DNA of 64,000 bases from Colwellia chukchiensis. GTDB taxonomy: Bacteria; Pseudomonadota; Gammaproteobacteria; Enterobacterales; Alteromonadaceae. The notes under the pieces are model-generated. The model did no database searches, had not been told where the DNA came from, and saw only the letters and a list, made by a program, of their open reading frames with translations. Shown here piece by piece: positions 10,255 to 19,597 of this stretch (the stretch's first letter is position 1; each line of letters begins with the position of its first letter). Made by a program: the position numbers and the translations under genes. The stretch is from contig NZ_NBOC01000005.1 of the NCBI RefSeq assembly GCF_002104455.1, forward strand, positions 124,001-188,000, written 5' to 3'.

Positions 10255-11094
10255 CTATTTTACCCCAAGCTCTTTCAGCCTTTCTAATAAGTAGCTGGCT
10301 TGGGTATGTTTTTCTGACAACACCACCTCACTACGCGGGTGTAAAAATAACGGTAAGGAGATGCGTGATTTATTACTACTTTCGCCGGTAGGGTTAATCA
10401 CCCTATGACTGGTTGATGGGAAATAGCCTTGGGAAGCCTCTTGCAGCATATCACCTATGTTGACAATCAAGTGACCAAAATCACTAGGCACATCTAGCCA
10501 GGCACCATCTTTTGCTTGCACTTGTAAACCAGGCTCATTAGCGGCGGGTAATATGGTGAGTAAGTTAATGTCTTCGTGCGCCGCTGCCCGAATAGCGCCG
10601 GGCTCTTCACTGCCAGTAAAAGGCGGATAATGGAGAATACGCAATAAGGTATTGGGGGTATCCTTAATCATATTAGAAAGTGGCTCAGCGTAATGTTTGG
10701 CTACTTCTGCTGGGCTATACTGCTCAACCCAATCAAGTAATTCGCTTGCCAATTCAGATGCCATATCATAATAGCGTAAAATATCATTTTTTAGTTGTGC
10801 TGGAATGCGCCCCCACGGGTAGACGTGGTAGTATTCTTTAATGTCTTTTTTGCTATGACCTTTTGCGGTTTCGGAGATTTCCGGGGCAAAATAGCCATCT
10901 TGTTTTTCTGGATCGAAGGCAAACGCTTGCGTGTCACCATGACAAAAAAATTCATACCAATCGCGATATATTTTTTCGACTAACGCTTGTTGAATGGGGT
11001 GGTTTGTTAACACACCAAATCCGGTGTGGCGCAAACTCTCAACAAACTTCTTGGCGGCATCTTCAGCACGGTAGTCAACAACTTGAACTTGCAT
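10255..11094 (-). CDS. 2-oxoglutarate/Fe(II) oxygenase, isopenicillin-N-synthase-like
   Basis: A 279-residue cytoplasmic dioxygenase. The N-terminal DIOX_N part (VESLRHTGFGVLTNHPI) is followed by the Fe(II) facial triad: His173 and Asp175 in AAHEDINLLT and His230 in STSHRVINP. The co-substrate R-x-S motif appears in KSRISLPLF. The order and spacing fit the isopenicillin N synthase / 2OG oxygenase superfamily, but the substrate cannot be predicted; bacterial single-gene members are mostly uncharacterised. I chose the ATG preceded by AGAGGAAGCT at 11094; an upstream in-frame ATG at 11115 would add seven residues. It is transcribed alone. Confidence 0.88.
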   Translation of the reverse strand: MQVQVVDYRAEDAAKKFVESLRHTGFGVLTNHPIQQALVEKIYRDWYEFFCHGDTQAFAFDPEKQDGYFAPEISETAKGHSKKDIKEYYHVYPWGRIPAQLKNDILRYYDMASELASELLDWVEQYSPAEVAKHYAEPLSNMIKDTPNTLLRILHYPPFTGSEEPGAIRAAAHEDINLLTILPAANEPGLQVQAKDGAWLDVPSDFGHLIVNIGDMLQEASQGYFPSTSHRVINPTGESSNKSRISLPLFLHPRSEVVLSEKHTQASYLLERLKELGVK

Positions 11095-11440
11095 AGCTTC
11101 CTCTAGCACTATCATTTTAATTTTTAGCTAGTATATACGCAAAGTCAGGGGATGTGGATGAATTCACACCGATAACACGCGCTGATGTGGTAAAAAATAT
11201 CAATAGAGTTATTATTTTCGACCGTAAAAATCGGCTGAGCAAGCCAAGTTATTCTCGGTCATTACAGGTAAAAAATTACCGCTAAATGTGTGACAGTATT
11301 AGAAATAAAGCTAATTATTCCAGCAAGGTGTGCTAACGTTAAGATTGAGCTAGTGAGAAAAAAAAACACCCGAAAATAGCTGAGTATTAAGCTTAAGGCG
11401 CAGTTGATAAATTTTTATAATTAACATGGGGTACAAAATA
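11095..11440. other. Divergent intergenic region, oxygenase / small lipoprotein
   Basis: About 345 AT-rich bases between divergent genes. No gene, repeat or strong hairpin was recognised. It should contain the two divergent promoters, but no -35/-10 pair stands out. Confidence 0.4.
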
Positions 11441-11722
11441 ATGAGGCAGCTTTTAATCATAGCAGGTAGTGTTGTATTGTTTTCTGCTTGTAGTAGCAAT
11501 GTTAGCTGTGAAGACGTTCGGCTAGCATCAGAGCAAATACAGCAATGCCAAGCACTACAAAAACAAATCAGCAACGCCAAAAACAAACCTTTGATCCGCA
11601 CTGAACTTGAGCGCAGGTATCAACAAGACTGTGTTGATATCCGCTATTATCGCGATGACAAGCAGGCTGGCGTTTGTGGGAATAAAGGTGCACTTGCTGA
11701 AGCACAACAAGTGCAAAAATAA
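11441..11722 (+). CDS. Small putative lipoprotein, cysteine- and glutamine-rich
   Basis: A 93-residue protein with a short lipoprotein signal, MRQLLIIAGSVVLFSAC, whose cysteine would be lipidated. The mature part is helical and Gln-rich and has a cysteine pair about 40 residues apart around the segment QALQKQISNAKNK, plus two further cysteines. I recognise no named family. A similar C-x39-C/QALQ arrangement occurs in the basic secreted protein at 22301, so the two may be distant relatives. I chose the ATG at 11441 because GGGGT lies nine bases upstream; an ATG at 11426 is in frame. A tiny open frame and the GGDEF/EAL gene follow on the same strand. Confidence 0.65.
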   Translation: MRQLLIIAGSVVLFSACSSNVSCEDVRLASEQIQQCQALQKQISNAKNKPLIRTELERRYQQDCVDIRYYRDDKQAGVCGNKGALAEAQQVQK

Positions 11723-11735
11723 ACGAGAACTTAAA

Positions 11736-11843
11736 GTGACAAAGTGGTTGTTTTTTGATACGTTATCGGATCAAAATTACCAGAGAGCAATAGAGTTGCT
11801 TTCCAAGTTGAAACTTTTTATGTGTAGTAAGGTGGAAAATTGA
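11736..11843 (+). CDS. Possible 35-codon leader ORF overlapping the start of the GGDEF/EAL gene
   Basis: A GTG-initiated open frame lies between the lipoprotein and the c-di-GMP gene and ends in a TTGA overlap: its TGA stop shares bases with the TTG start of the next gene. That geometry fits translational coupling, but there is no strong ribosome site before the GTG and no recognisable homology. It could be chance. Confidence 0.2.
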   Translation: MTKWLFFDTLSDQNYQRAIELLSKLKLFMCSKVEN

Positions 11844-14401
11844 CTGATTCATTAGAGCCATTATCAGATGCTAACGCAGACTTGGCAAAAGAATCCATTG
11901 CCTTATTGCATCAATATCAGCAACTGCAAGATCGCTATACTGCCTTACTTAAGCTAAATCAGCTTACCTCAGATTGTGCCGATTTAAGTAAACTGTTTAC
12001 ACAAGTTCATCGCGCCATTGCGGCGGTTATGAGTGCTGATAACTTTTATATTGTGCTCTATGATCAAACGCTGTCAACCTTAGATCTGGTTTACCATGTT
12101 GATGAAAAAGATCACATGGCACTTGGCGTATACCCGTTAAGTAAATTTGCCGGTTCAATGACCAACTATGTTATTGCAACGGGTAAGGCATTACTGGCGA
12201 CACCTGAAGTGATTAAATCTTTAGAGGAAGCTAATAAAATAACAGCCGTTGGCACGTCAGGGATTGATTGGTTGGGTGTGCCGTTAATGCATGATGGCTT
12301 TGTTATTGGCGTGATGGTGGTGCAAAGATATTCTGCTGATACACGCTACCAAGAATCTGAGCGAGATTTATTAGAATTTACCGCACAGCATATCGTCACC
12401 GCTATCACGCGTTTGCAAGATCGAAAACGACTACAAGCGGCGGTAGATGCCCGCACGCGCGAATTAATGCAGCAAATTCGCGATCGTGAAAAGTCTGAGT
12501 TATTACAAGAGTCTTTGTATCGCATCTCTGAACTGACCAATGATCCTGACCTCGTTATTGACACCTTTTATCGGCAAGTGCACAACATTATTGGCCAATT
12601 AATTAACGCGGAAAATTTTTATATTGCTAAGTACAACGCCAGTAACGACGAGCTTGATTTTGCCTATGTACAAGATCAAAAGGGTGTTAATAGCCATCAA
12701 TTCTTTAAAAAAAGAAAATTGTCAAATCGCTTTACCGAACTGGTGATCCGCAGTGGCGAAACAGTCTTATTGAGTCAACAAGACATGTTAGCGCTACACG
12801 AGCAAGGCAAAACCATTAAGCCAGAGCCGGAAGTAGAGTCTTGGTTAGGTGTGCCACTGATAGATTCAGGTGAGCTCGTAGGGGCTATGGTGTTGCAAAG
12901 TTACCATAGTGCTACCCGTTTTACTGAGCAAGACGCCGAATTATTGCGCTTTGTTTCTCGTCATGTTGCCTCTGCCATGCAGCGCCGAGAAGTCGCGGAC
13001 TATAAACGCAAAGCGCATGAATTACTTGAGCACCAAGTGAAGCTAAGAACCGCAGCACTAGAAGATGAAATTAAGCAAAGAAAAATAGCTGAAGAAAAAC
13101 TTCAGCATGCCGCCTGTCATGATATTTTAACTGGCTTACCCAATCGTGCGGTATTTATTGACTTATTAAACCATGCCATTGCACGCAGTAAACGCCGGCC
13201 ATCATTTAAGTTTGCAGTGTTATTTCTGGATTTAGATCGTTTTAAAGTTGTTAACGACAGCCTAGGTCATCATGCGGGCGATATGCTGTTAAAAGAAATC
13301 GCAATTGCACTGATGCAGGTGATCCGCGATACCGATACCGTGGCGCGCTTAGGGGGCGATGAGTTTGTTATCTTGGTTGAAGATCTTGAAAGTGATGAGG
13401 TAGCACATGAAATTGCTAGTCGCATAACTGAGTTATTATCAGCACCTTTTTATATTGATAATCAGTCAATCTTTATTGGTACCAGTATTGGCGTATTATT
13501 TAATAATGCCCGCTATACCAGTGCTGACAACATGCTTAGAGACGCTGATACAGCTATGTACCACGCTAAAGATAAAGGCAAAGGCTGCTATGAAGTATTT
13601 GATGCCAGTATGCATAAAAAAGTACAAAACGCGCTGTCGTTAGAAGCCGATATTCGAACTGCCATAGCTGAACAAGAGTTTGTCCCTTACTTTCAGCCAA
13701 TTATATCCATGACGAGCGGCAAGGTGGTCGGCTTTGAAGCCTTGGCGCGTTGGCATAATGAGCAACGTGGTTTTGTATTGCCCAGTGAATTTATTCCATT
13801 AGCTGAAGAAACCAATCTAGTGATGGCTATCGATTTACAAATCTTAGAAAAATCATGCCAACAACTTAAAGCTTGGCAGCAACGCTTTGGTTATCAACAT
13901 TTATATGTAAGTTGTAATTTCTATTGTAATCATTTTTTTAGCTTAAGCTTACCGCAAGATATTCAAGCCATTATTGATAAAACAGGTGTGAGTCCGCAGC
14001 AAGTGCGGGTTGAGATCACTGAACGGGCGTTATTAGAAAATAGTGATGTCGTGCTGAAAAATATGCATGCCTTGAAAAAAATGGGTGTAAAAATATTGTT
14101 AGATGATTTTGGCACAGGTTACTCAAGCTTAAGCTATTTGCATCGTTTTCCAATGGATGTATTGAAAATTGACCGCTCGTTTATTGAAAGTGTGCACGAT
14201 CGCGATAATCATCAAGCCATTATCAAAACCATTATAGATTTAGCTAGTAATTTACAAATGGAAACTGTTGCCGAGGGCATTGAAAACTTAGCTGATGCGC
14301 AATTACTAGAAGCGATGGGCTGTATGTATGCGCAAGGCTTTTATTACTTCAAACCCCTGCCAAGTAAAGAAGTTGCCGAAATCTTAGCGAGTAACGTTTA
14401 A
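11840..14401 (+). CDS. GAF-GAF-GGDEF-EAL cyclic-di-GMP protein
   Basis: An 853-residue cytoplasmic signalling protein. Two GAF domains (about residues 35-200 and 225-390) are joined by coiled-coil linkers. A diguanylate cyclase domain follows with an intact GGDEF at residues 505-509, and then a phosphodiesterase domain with EAL at 633-635 and DDFGTGYSSL. A product-inhibition I-site R-x-x-D (RDTD) lies five residues before GGDEF. Both catalytic motifs look intact, so it could make and degrade c-di-GMP under control of the GAF ligands. The start is TTG: an in-frame stop at 11828 excludes an extension, and AAGGTGG precedes it. No transmembrane segment is seen. Confidence 0.95.
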   Translation: MTDSLEPLSDANADLAKESIALLHQYQQLQDRYTALLKLNQLTSDCADLSKLFTQVHRAIAAVMSADNFYIVLYDQTLSTLDLVYHVDEKDHMALGVYPLSKFAGSMTNYVIATGKALLATPEVIKSLEEANKITAVGTSGIDWLGVPLMHDGFVIGVMVVQRYSADTRYQESERDLLEFTAQHIVTAITRLQDRKRLQAAVDARTRELMQQIRDREKSELLQESLYRISELTNDPDLVIDTFYRQVHNIIGQLINAENFYIAKYNASNDELDFAYVQDQKGVNSHQFFKKRKLSNRFTELVIRSGETVLLSQQDMLALHEQGKTIKPEPEVESWLGVPLIDSGELVGAMVLQSYHSATRFTEQDAELLRFVSRHVASAMQRREVADYKRKAHELLEHQVKLRTAALEDEIKQRKIAEEKLQHAACHDILTGLPNRAVFIDLLNHAIARSKRRPSFKFAVLFLDLDRFKVVNDSLGHHAGDMLLKEIAIALMQVIRDTDTVARLGGDEFVILVEDLESDEVAHEIASRITELLSAPFYIDNQSIFIGTSIGVLFNNARYTSADNMLRDADTAMYHAKDKGKGCYEVFDASMHKKVQNALSLEADIRTAIAEQEFVPYFQPIISMTSGKVVGFEALARWHNEQRGFVLPSEFIPLAEETNLVMAIDLQILEKSCQQLKAWQQRFGYQHLYVSCNFYCNHFFSLSLPQDIQAIIDKTGVSPQQVRVEITERALLENSDVVLKNMHALKKMGVKILLDDFGTGYSSLSYLHRFPMDVLKIDRSFIESVHDRDNHQAIIKTIIDLASNLQMETVAEGIENLADAQLLEAMGCMYAQGFYYFKPLPSKEVAEILASNV

Positions 14402-14437
14402 CAGCCCTAACGAAACGTTAATTTATTGGCTGTTTTA
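14401..14437 (+). terminator. Terminator-like nested hairpin after the GGDEF/EAL gene
   Basis: ACAGCC pairs with GGCTGT and encloses a small inner stem TAACG-AAA-CGTTA; a short TTTTA run follows. It is an imperfect intrinsic terminator. Confidence 0.45.
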
Positions 14438-14555
14438 TGATGCCATTGCGTTAAGTTTGGCTGTTAATTCAAAGATAGCTAGCGTTTTATACTCGCGGCC
14501 GGTAATAAAACTTAGTAGACTTGCCAAGAGCCATTAACGATAAATTGACAGCAAG

Positions 14556-15035
14556 ATGACAACCAGCAAGCCTAGAGTATTAGATCGCATAGACTTAACC
14601 ATTTTAGATATATTACAAAAAAATGGTCGCATCTCCAATCATGCCTTAGCACAACATGTTAATTTAAGTGCAAGTCCTTGCCTTGAACGGGTAAAACGTC
14701 TTGAGCAAGACGGCTATATTGAGCGATATGGTGCATTTTTAAATGCCAGTAAATTAAAGTACGGTATGACGGCATTTATTCAAGTTACCTTAGATCGCAC
14801 CACTGCCGATATCTTTAATAAATTTAGAGCTCAAGTAATTGAAATAAAAGAAGTTGCAGAATGCCATATGGTTGCTGGTGGCTTTGATTATTTGTTAAAA
14901 ATTCGCTTTAAGGATATGGCCGCTTACCGGGTGTTATTAGGCACAATTGTGGAATTGCCGGGCATATCGCAAACCCATACTTATATTGTCACCGAGCATG
15001 TCAAACGCCACTCTGGTGTCCCTATATTCGAATAA
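14556..15035 (+). CDS. Lrp/AsnC family transcriptional regulator
   Basis: A 159-residue regulator. The N-terminal helix-turn-helix (LDRIDLTILDILQKNGRIS, SASPCLERVKRLEQDGYI) is followed by the RAM ligand-binding domain (about residues 65-150) with CHMVAGGFDYLLKIR and a YRVLLG segment. It reads very close to E. coli Lrp, including the DRID and PCLERV strings, so a leucine- or amino-acid-responsive global or local regulator is likely. Orthology to Lrp itself is not proven, since marine gammaproteobacteria carry several paralogues. It is a single gene with its own upstream region. Confidence 0.9.
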   Translation: MTTSKPRVLDRIDLTILDILQKNGRISNHALAQHVNLSASPCLERVKRLEQDGYIERYGAFLNASKLKYGMTAFIQVTLDRTTADIFNKFRAQVIEIKEVAECHMVAGGFDYLLKIRFKDMAAYRVLLGTIVELPGISQTHTYIVTEHVKRHSGVPIFE

Positions 15036-15275
15036 GCCAGTCTGCTTGCAAAGTTTATGCAACACTTACAATACGATCGGCTGATTATCGCTAGGCTCAG
15101 TAGGCTAGTTTTTTGCGAGGACAGCCGATATAGTGTTGCTTAAATTTGTAAAACAAGCGCAGAAACTTTATGAAGTGTCTTGATTTTGCAGCTAAAAAAT
15201 TGTTAATGGCTATTTTTTTAATTCGTTAAGTATTAACGGTTAATGTTAGCGTTTGCCATAAGTTATTGAGAAGTT

Positions 15276-16970
15276 ATGAAATTAAATCCAACTACGGTTA
15301 TTAAGGCGTTCAGCTTTATAGCCTTGTCTAGCCTGTTTTTATCCGCCTGTGATCAACAATCATCTGCGTCAGTTCAAGCAAATAGTGCGCATATGCCTAA
15401 TGAAGTTAAGGCGGAAAACATCCGAGCCCATATCGAGTTTCTCGCCGATGACACCTTGCAAGGAAGAGATACCGGTAGTCATGGTTATCAAATTGCCGCC
15501 AACTATGTAAAATCTTACTTCAAGCAAATAGGATTAACAGCTAAAGGCGCGCAAACTGCCAACCTAGAGGTTGGCTTTGAGCAACCGGTACGTTTTCGCA
15601 GAAGCTACCTCGTTGAAGACTCTGCTCAAGCCATTATCCACAGCAGCCAAGGCGACATAGCTTTAGCTTTTAAAAGCGAATTTTTGACGTCGGCCTCCAG
15701 TGTTCGTAATGAAAGTGTTATTACCGCAGAGACAGTATTTGCTGGCTATGGGGTGATATCAGAAGAGTTTGGCTACAATGATTATCAAGATATTGATGTA
15801 AAGGGTAAAATTGTTGTTGTGTTAACCGGACGTCCCGACGATTTACCGTCAGAAGAGGGCGCTCATATTGGCTCAGGCGCTGAAAAAAGACGTCATGCCG
15901 CTGAGCACGGCGCGGTTGGGCTGATCACCATTCATACTCCTAAACGCGAAAAAATACGTAGTTTTGTTAAGTCTGCTAAATATGCAGATACACCACGGTT
16001 ACATTGGTTAACCAAAGATGACCTGCCGTTTGGCGTGCAAACGGACATCATTGCCAGTGCCTATGTGCACCATGATGCCGCTAAGTCATTGTTTGCTGGT
16101 GCTGAACGCTCGTTAGCAGAGCTTTATGCTAGTGACATGAATAATACGGCTATTGCCGGCTTTTTACTTCCTCACCGAGTGACCTTGAAAAACCGCGCGC
16201 GCTTCGAAGAAATTAGCAGCCCTAATATAATCGCAACGCTACCGGGTAGCGATGCTCAACTTAAGCATGAATATGTCGTTTATAGTGCGCACCTAGACCA
16301 TATTGGCGTTAATGCTCACGGTGATGAACAAGATACCATTAATAACGGCGCACTCGATAATGCTTCAGGTGTTGCTATTTTACTTGAAACAGCAAGGCTA
16401 TTAGCTGAGATGCCAACTAAACCCAAACGCTCTGTGCTGTTTGTAGTGGTAACGGGTGAAGAAAAAGGTTTGCTAGGTTCGAGCTATTTTGCCAATAACC
16501 CAACCGTTCCTGCAACAAAGTTGGTGGCAAACGTTAATTTAGATATGCCATTAATTTTATATCCCTTTGCCGATGTCATTGCTTTTGGCTCAACTCATTC
16601 AACCTTAGGTGAAATTGTGGCAAATGCTGCTGGCAAGGTCGATATTTCACTGAGTGAAGATCCCATGCCAGAGCAAGCTTTGTTTACTCGTAGTGATCAT
16701 TACAGCTTTGTGAAAGCGGGTATTCCCTCGGTATTTTTAATGACAGGTTTTAAATCAACCGATGATAGCCTAGATGGTGCGGCAATCTTTGCAGATTTTC
16801 TCAAAAATCACTATCACCAGCACAGCGATGAAATTACCTTGCCGATTAATTATGACGCCGCCGCTAGCTTTGCCTTAGTGAATATGATGATAGGCTTAGA
16901 AATTGCTAATCAGTCAACGCGCCCGCAATGGCATGAAGGTGATTTTTTTGGTGTAACTTTTGCGCAATAA
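15276..16970 (+). CDS. M28 family zinc peptidase, lipoprotein
   Basis: A 564-residue exported aminopeptidase-like protein. The N-terminus carries a lipobox (SSLFLSAC). A protease-associated (PA) insert is likely at about residues 150-230 (DIDVKGKIVVVLTGRPDD). The M28 zinc ligands are visible: His339/Asp341 in AHLDHIG, Asp361 in GALDNASG, Glu395-Glu396 in TGEEKGLLGSSYF, and His475 in RSDHYSFVKAG. Both metal sites and the catalytic Glu therefore appear intact. It probably releases N-terminal amino acids from peptides in the periplasm or at the outer membrane. It is monocistronic, about 240 bases after the Lrp-like gene. Confidence 0.92.
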   Translation: MKLNPTTVIKAFSFIALSSLFLSACDQQSSASVQANSAHMPNEVKAENIRAHIEFLADDTLQGRDTGSHGYQIAANYVKSYFKQIGLTAKGAQTANLEVGFEQPVRFRRSYLVEDSAQAIIHSSQGDIALAFKSEFLTSASSVRNESVITAETVFAGYGVISEEFGYNDYQDIDVKGKIVVVLTGRPDDLPSEEGAHIGSGAEKRRHAAEHGAVGLITIHTPKREKIRSFVKSAKYADTPRLHWLTKDDLPFGVQTDIIASAYVHHDAAKSLFAGAERSLAELYASDMNNTAIAGFLLPHRVTLKNRARFEEISSPNIIATLPGSDAQLKHEYVVYSAHLDHIGVNAHGDEQDTINNGALDNASGVAILLETARLLAEMPTKPKRSVLFVVVTGEEKGLLGSSYFANNPTVPATKLVANVNLDMPLILYPFADVIAFGSTHSTLGEIVANAAGKVDISLSEDPMPEQALFTRSDHYSFVKAGIPSVFLMTGFKSTDDSLDGAAIFADFLKNHYHQHSDEITLPINYDAAASFALVNMMIGLEIANQSTRPQWHEGDFFGVTFAQ

Positions 16971-17042
16971 CATTGGCTATCATATAGGCCTGTTACCTAA
17001 ACTTAGCTATAACCTAGCTTTCAAATAAGGATAGTTTAAACG

Positions 17043-17882
17043 ATGAATGCACTTGACTATGCCATGCAAGCGAATGGCTCTTTCGCGCTGCCTGATGCTT
17101 GCTTTAAAGTAAAAGCCTTGATGGAAGATAACGACTCGACTATAGAAGACTTTGCCAATGTGATCAGTGTTGATCCCTCAATGACATCACGCTTATTGCA
17201 AATAGCCAACAGTGCTATTTATAGTTTTCCAGGCGAAATAAGCACCATTTCGCGAGCCATTACCATCATAGGCACGCAGGCCATTTATAATATGATGTTA
17301 GTGGATGTTGCCGCCACAGCTTTTAAGCACTTTTCTAATCAAGCAATTGATTTAAAACGTTTTTGGAAAATGAGTGTGTTTTGTGGTTTAGCAACAAAAA
17401 ACTTAGCGATTAGTGCTGGTATTAGGGATATTGAGCGACTTTTTGTTGCCGGCTTGCTACAAAACTTTGGTGAGCTAATTGTCGCTAAAGTAACGCCTGA
17501 GTTGGCAAAACAGTGCGAAAATTACCATCAAGACTTATTGCCTTGGCAATTACAGCAGCAAGTGCTTGGTTTGACTTATACTGAAGTTAGTGCTGAGTTA
17601 CTGAAAATTTGGCAGATCCCAGAGAAAATCATTTTACCGATCCGACATTACAACAATGCTGAAAATATTCAAATCAATAAAGATGTAAAAGTATTGTACT
17701 TAGCGTCAAGATTAGCGTTAGTCGCATGTCATCCAGAGCAATTTCACTATGATGACAGTATTGATAGCGCCTTATGTCAGTCATTAGGCATTACCAGTAC
17801 TGAGCTAGAAAACGCAGCACAGTTTGCCAGTCAAGAAAGTGATAATATTCTCAATATTATGAATGCGAAGTTTTATGGTTAA
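17043..17882 (+). CDS. HDOD domain protein (first of two paralogues)
   Basis: A 279-residue protein made almost entirely of an HDOD domain, a relative of HD phosphohydrolases lacking the metal-binding HD pair and thought to work in signalling by protein contact. Typical strings are VDPSMTSRLLQIANSAIYSFPG and ISRAITIIGTQAIYNM. Where HD enzymes carry His-Asp it reads LLQNFGELI, so catalysis is unlikely. The gene at 25746 is a clear paralogue: both start with a M-N-A-x-D-Y-A string and share LPWQ, SAELLK-x-WQ and PIR blocks. The partner and signal are unknown. Confidence 0.9.
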   Translation: MNALDYAMQANGSFALPDACFKVKALMEDNDSTIEDFANVISVDPSMTSRLLQIANSAIYSFPGEISTISRAITIIGTQAIYNMMLVDVAATAFKHFSNQAIDLKRFWKMSVFCGLATKNLAISAGIRDIERLFVAGLLQNFGELIVAKVTPELAKQCENYHQDLLPWQLQQQVLGLTYTEVSAELLKIWQIPEKIILPIRHYNNAENIQINKDVKVLYLASRLALVACHPEQFHYDDSIDSALCQSLGITSTELENAAQFASQESDNILNIMNAKFYG

Positions 17883-18098
17883 TGGCTAATATCAGTTCAA
17901 TATAGTATACACTTTGCTAGCCACTGTCGACGACCAATAGAAGACATTGGCTTTAAAGCCTGCTAGCATCGATGCTCTGAACTATCAGAGATTATAATAA
18001 TAAAATGGGCAAGTTTACCTGTGCTGTCTTAGTAGGCAACTCATTCGGTAACAACAATGATAAAAAGAGTCCCATTACAAAGACAACGAAGGGCGTTT

Positions 18099-19523
18099 AT
18101 GAGTACAGATAGAGAAAATTTTAGCTCCCGATTAGGGTTTATATTAGCGGCTGCCGGCTCTGCAGTGGGGATAGGAAATTTAGTTGGTTTTCCCGTTAAT
18201 GCCGCGAAAAATGGTGGTGGAGCATTTTTATTAATGTACGCCATATTTGTTTTTCTTATTTGTTTGCCGGTGATGATTGCTGAAATGGCGGTCGGACGAA
18301 AAACCGCTAAAGAGCCTGTCGGTGCCTACAAGACCTTAAGTGGCGGCAGTCGAGCATGGGGAGCCGCCGGCTTTCTTGGCGTGCTGACCCCGTTTATGAT
18401 TGCGGTTTTTTATATGGTATTGACGGTGTGGATCTTTGGTTATATTGCCTTAACCCTAACCGGTAACCTAGATTACCTTGCTAGCAGTAATGGCTTTAGC
18501 GCCTTTGTAGAAAGCCCGTATATTTTCGCCGGTATGGTAGTGGTTGCAGCCATCGTCAACTTTATTTTGGTTGCCGGCGTGAAAAACGGTATTGAACGCG
18601 CGTCAAAAATACTGATGCCAACGCTATTTATTATGTTGTTGGCCATGGTGTTTTATGTTTTAACTTTAGATAATGCCTTTGCCGGTGTGAAATTCTTCTT
18701 AATCCCCGACTTTACCAAGTTAACGCCAGCCGTTATTAATGGCGCCTTATCGCAAGCGTTTTTCTCCTTGTCGTTAGGCATGGGTATCTTGATCACCTAT
18801 GGCTCTTACATCAATCGTAAAACCGATATTGTTGGCTCAGCCAAATTGGTAGCATTAACCGATACTGCGGTGGCATTCACCGCCGGTTTAATGATTTTAC
18901 CCGCCGTGTTCTCTTTTAACCCTAACGTCAACCCTGCTGAGTTAAGTGATAGTTCGGTATCGTTAATTTTTACCTTTTTGCCGAAGATATTTCTCGCACT
19001 GCAGAGTTCGATTGGCTATTTTGGTGCGAGCGCGGTGGCGGCGTTCTTCTTTTTATTAGTGTTCTTTGCCGCTATTACCTCCTTGGTTTCTATTTTAGAA
19101 GTGCCAGTGTCATATTTGGTTACAGAGAAAAAACACAGTCGCAAAAAAGCCTTGTCGATACTCTTAATGACTGCCGGTATTTTAACGGTTTTCGCGACGC
19201 TTTCATTTGGCATGGTGTCATTCTTTACCGAATTTACGAGTTACGCGGGGGGAGTACGCTCATTTTTTGATGTGGTGTACGATATTTTCTACGACACAAT
19301 TTTACCTTTGAATGGCTTTTTACTTTGTGTTTTTGTTAGCTACCGTTGGAAAAGGTTGCAGTTGTCAAAAGAAATCGCCCTAGGTAATGACAGCTATCAA
19401 GGTTCGTGGATGGAAAAATATATTAATTTTTCATTAAGTACCTTTATTCCATTAATTGTTTTCAGTATCTTCATTAATACCGTAGCGCAAAAGTTTTTTG
19501 GCTATAATATTTTTGCAGGATAA
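18099..19523 (+). CDS. Sodium-dependent neurotransmitter symporter (NSS/SNF) family transporter
   Basis: A 474-residue membrane protein with the LeuT-like fold. The TM1 signature SRLGFILAAAGSAVGIGN supplies the backbone Na+/substrate site, and FFSLSLGMGILITYGSY corresponds to TM6. About 11-12 hydrophobic helices are visible. It would import an amino acid or related amine with Na+; the substrate is unknown. I chose the ATG at 18099, preceded by AAGGGCG; an ATG at 18057 is in frame but adds an unusual basic N-terminus and lacks a ribosome site. It is a single gene closed by a strong terminator. Confidence 0.93.
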   Translation: MSTDRENFSSRLGFILAAAGSAVGIGNLVGFPVNAAKNGGGAFLLMYAIFVFLICLPVMIAEMAVGRKTAKEPVGAYKTLSGGSRAWGAAGFLGVLTPFMIAVFYMVLTVWIFGYIALTLTGNLDYLASSNGFSAFVESPYIFAGMVVVAAIVNFILVAGVKNGIERASKILMPTLFIMLLAMVFYVLTLDNAFAGVKFFLIPDFTKLTPAVINGALSQAFFSLSLGMGILITYGSYINRKTDIVGSAKLVALTDTAVAFTAGLMILPAVFSFNPNVNPAELSDSSVSLIFTFLPKIFLALQSSIGYFGASAVAAFFFLLVFFAAITSLVSILEVPVSYLVTEKKHSRKKALSILLMTAGILTVFATLSFGMVSFFTEFTSYAGGVRSFFDVVYDIFYDTILPLNGFLLCVFVSYRWKRLQLSKEIALGNDSYQGSWMEKYINFSLSTFIPLIVFSIFINTVAQKFFGYNIFAG

Positions 19524-19543
19524 CTGCGATTGCGTTCATACCT

Positions 19544-19582
19544 AAGGCGAGATAATTTGTTATTATCTCGCCTTATTTTTTT
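19544..19582 (+). terminator. Strong intrinsic terminator after the NSS transporter
   Basis: A perfect 13-bp stem AAGGCGAGATAAT / ATTATCTCGCCTT with loop TTGTT, followed by ATTTTTTT. It lies just before the methyltransferase gene, so that gene needs a promoter very close to its start or depends on read-through. Confidence 0.93.
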
Positions 19583-19597
19583 GCCGATGTTAAACCC

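Noticed and set aside
11607-11735. Upstream part of an open frame overlapping the small lipoprotein gene
   Set aside because: It lies inside the lipoprotein coding region in another frame; only the part after the GTG at 11736 is even a candidate leader.
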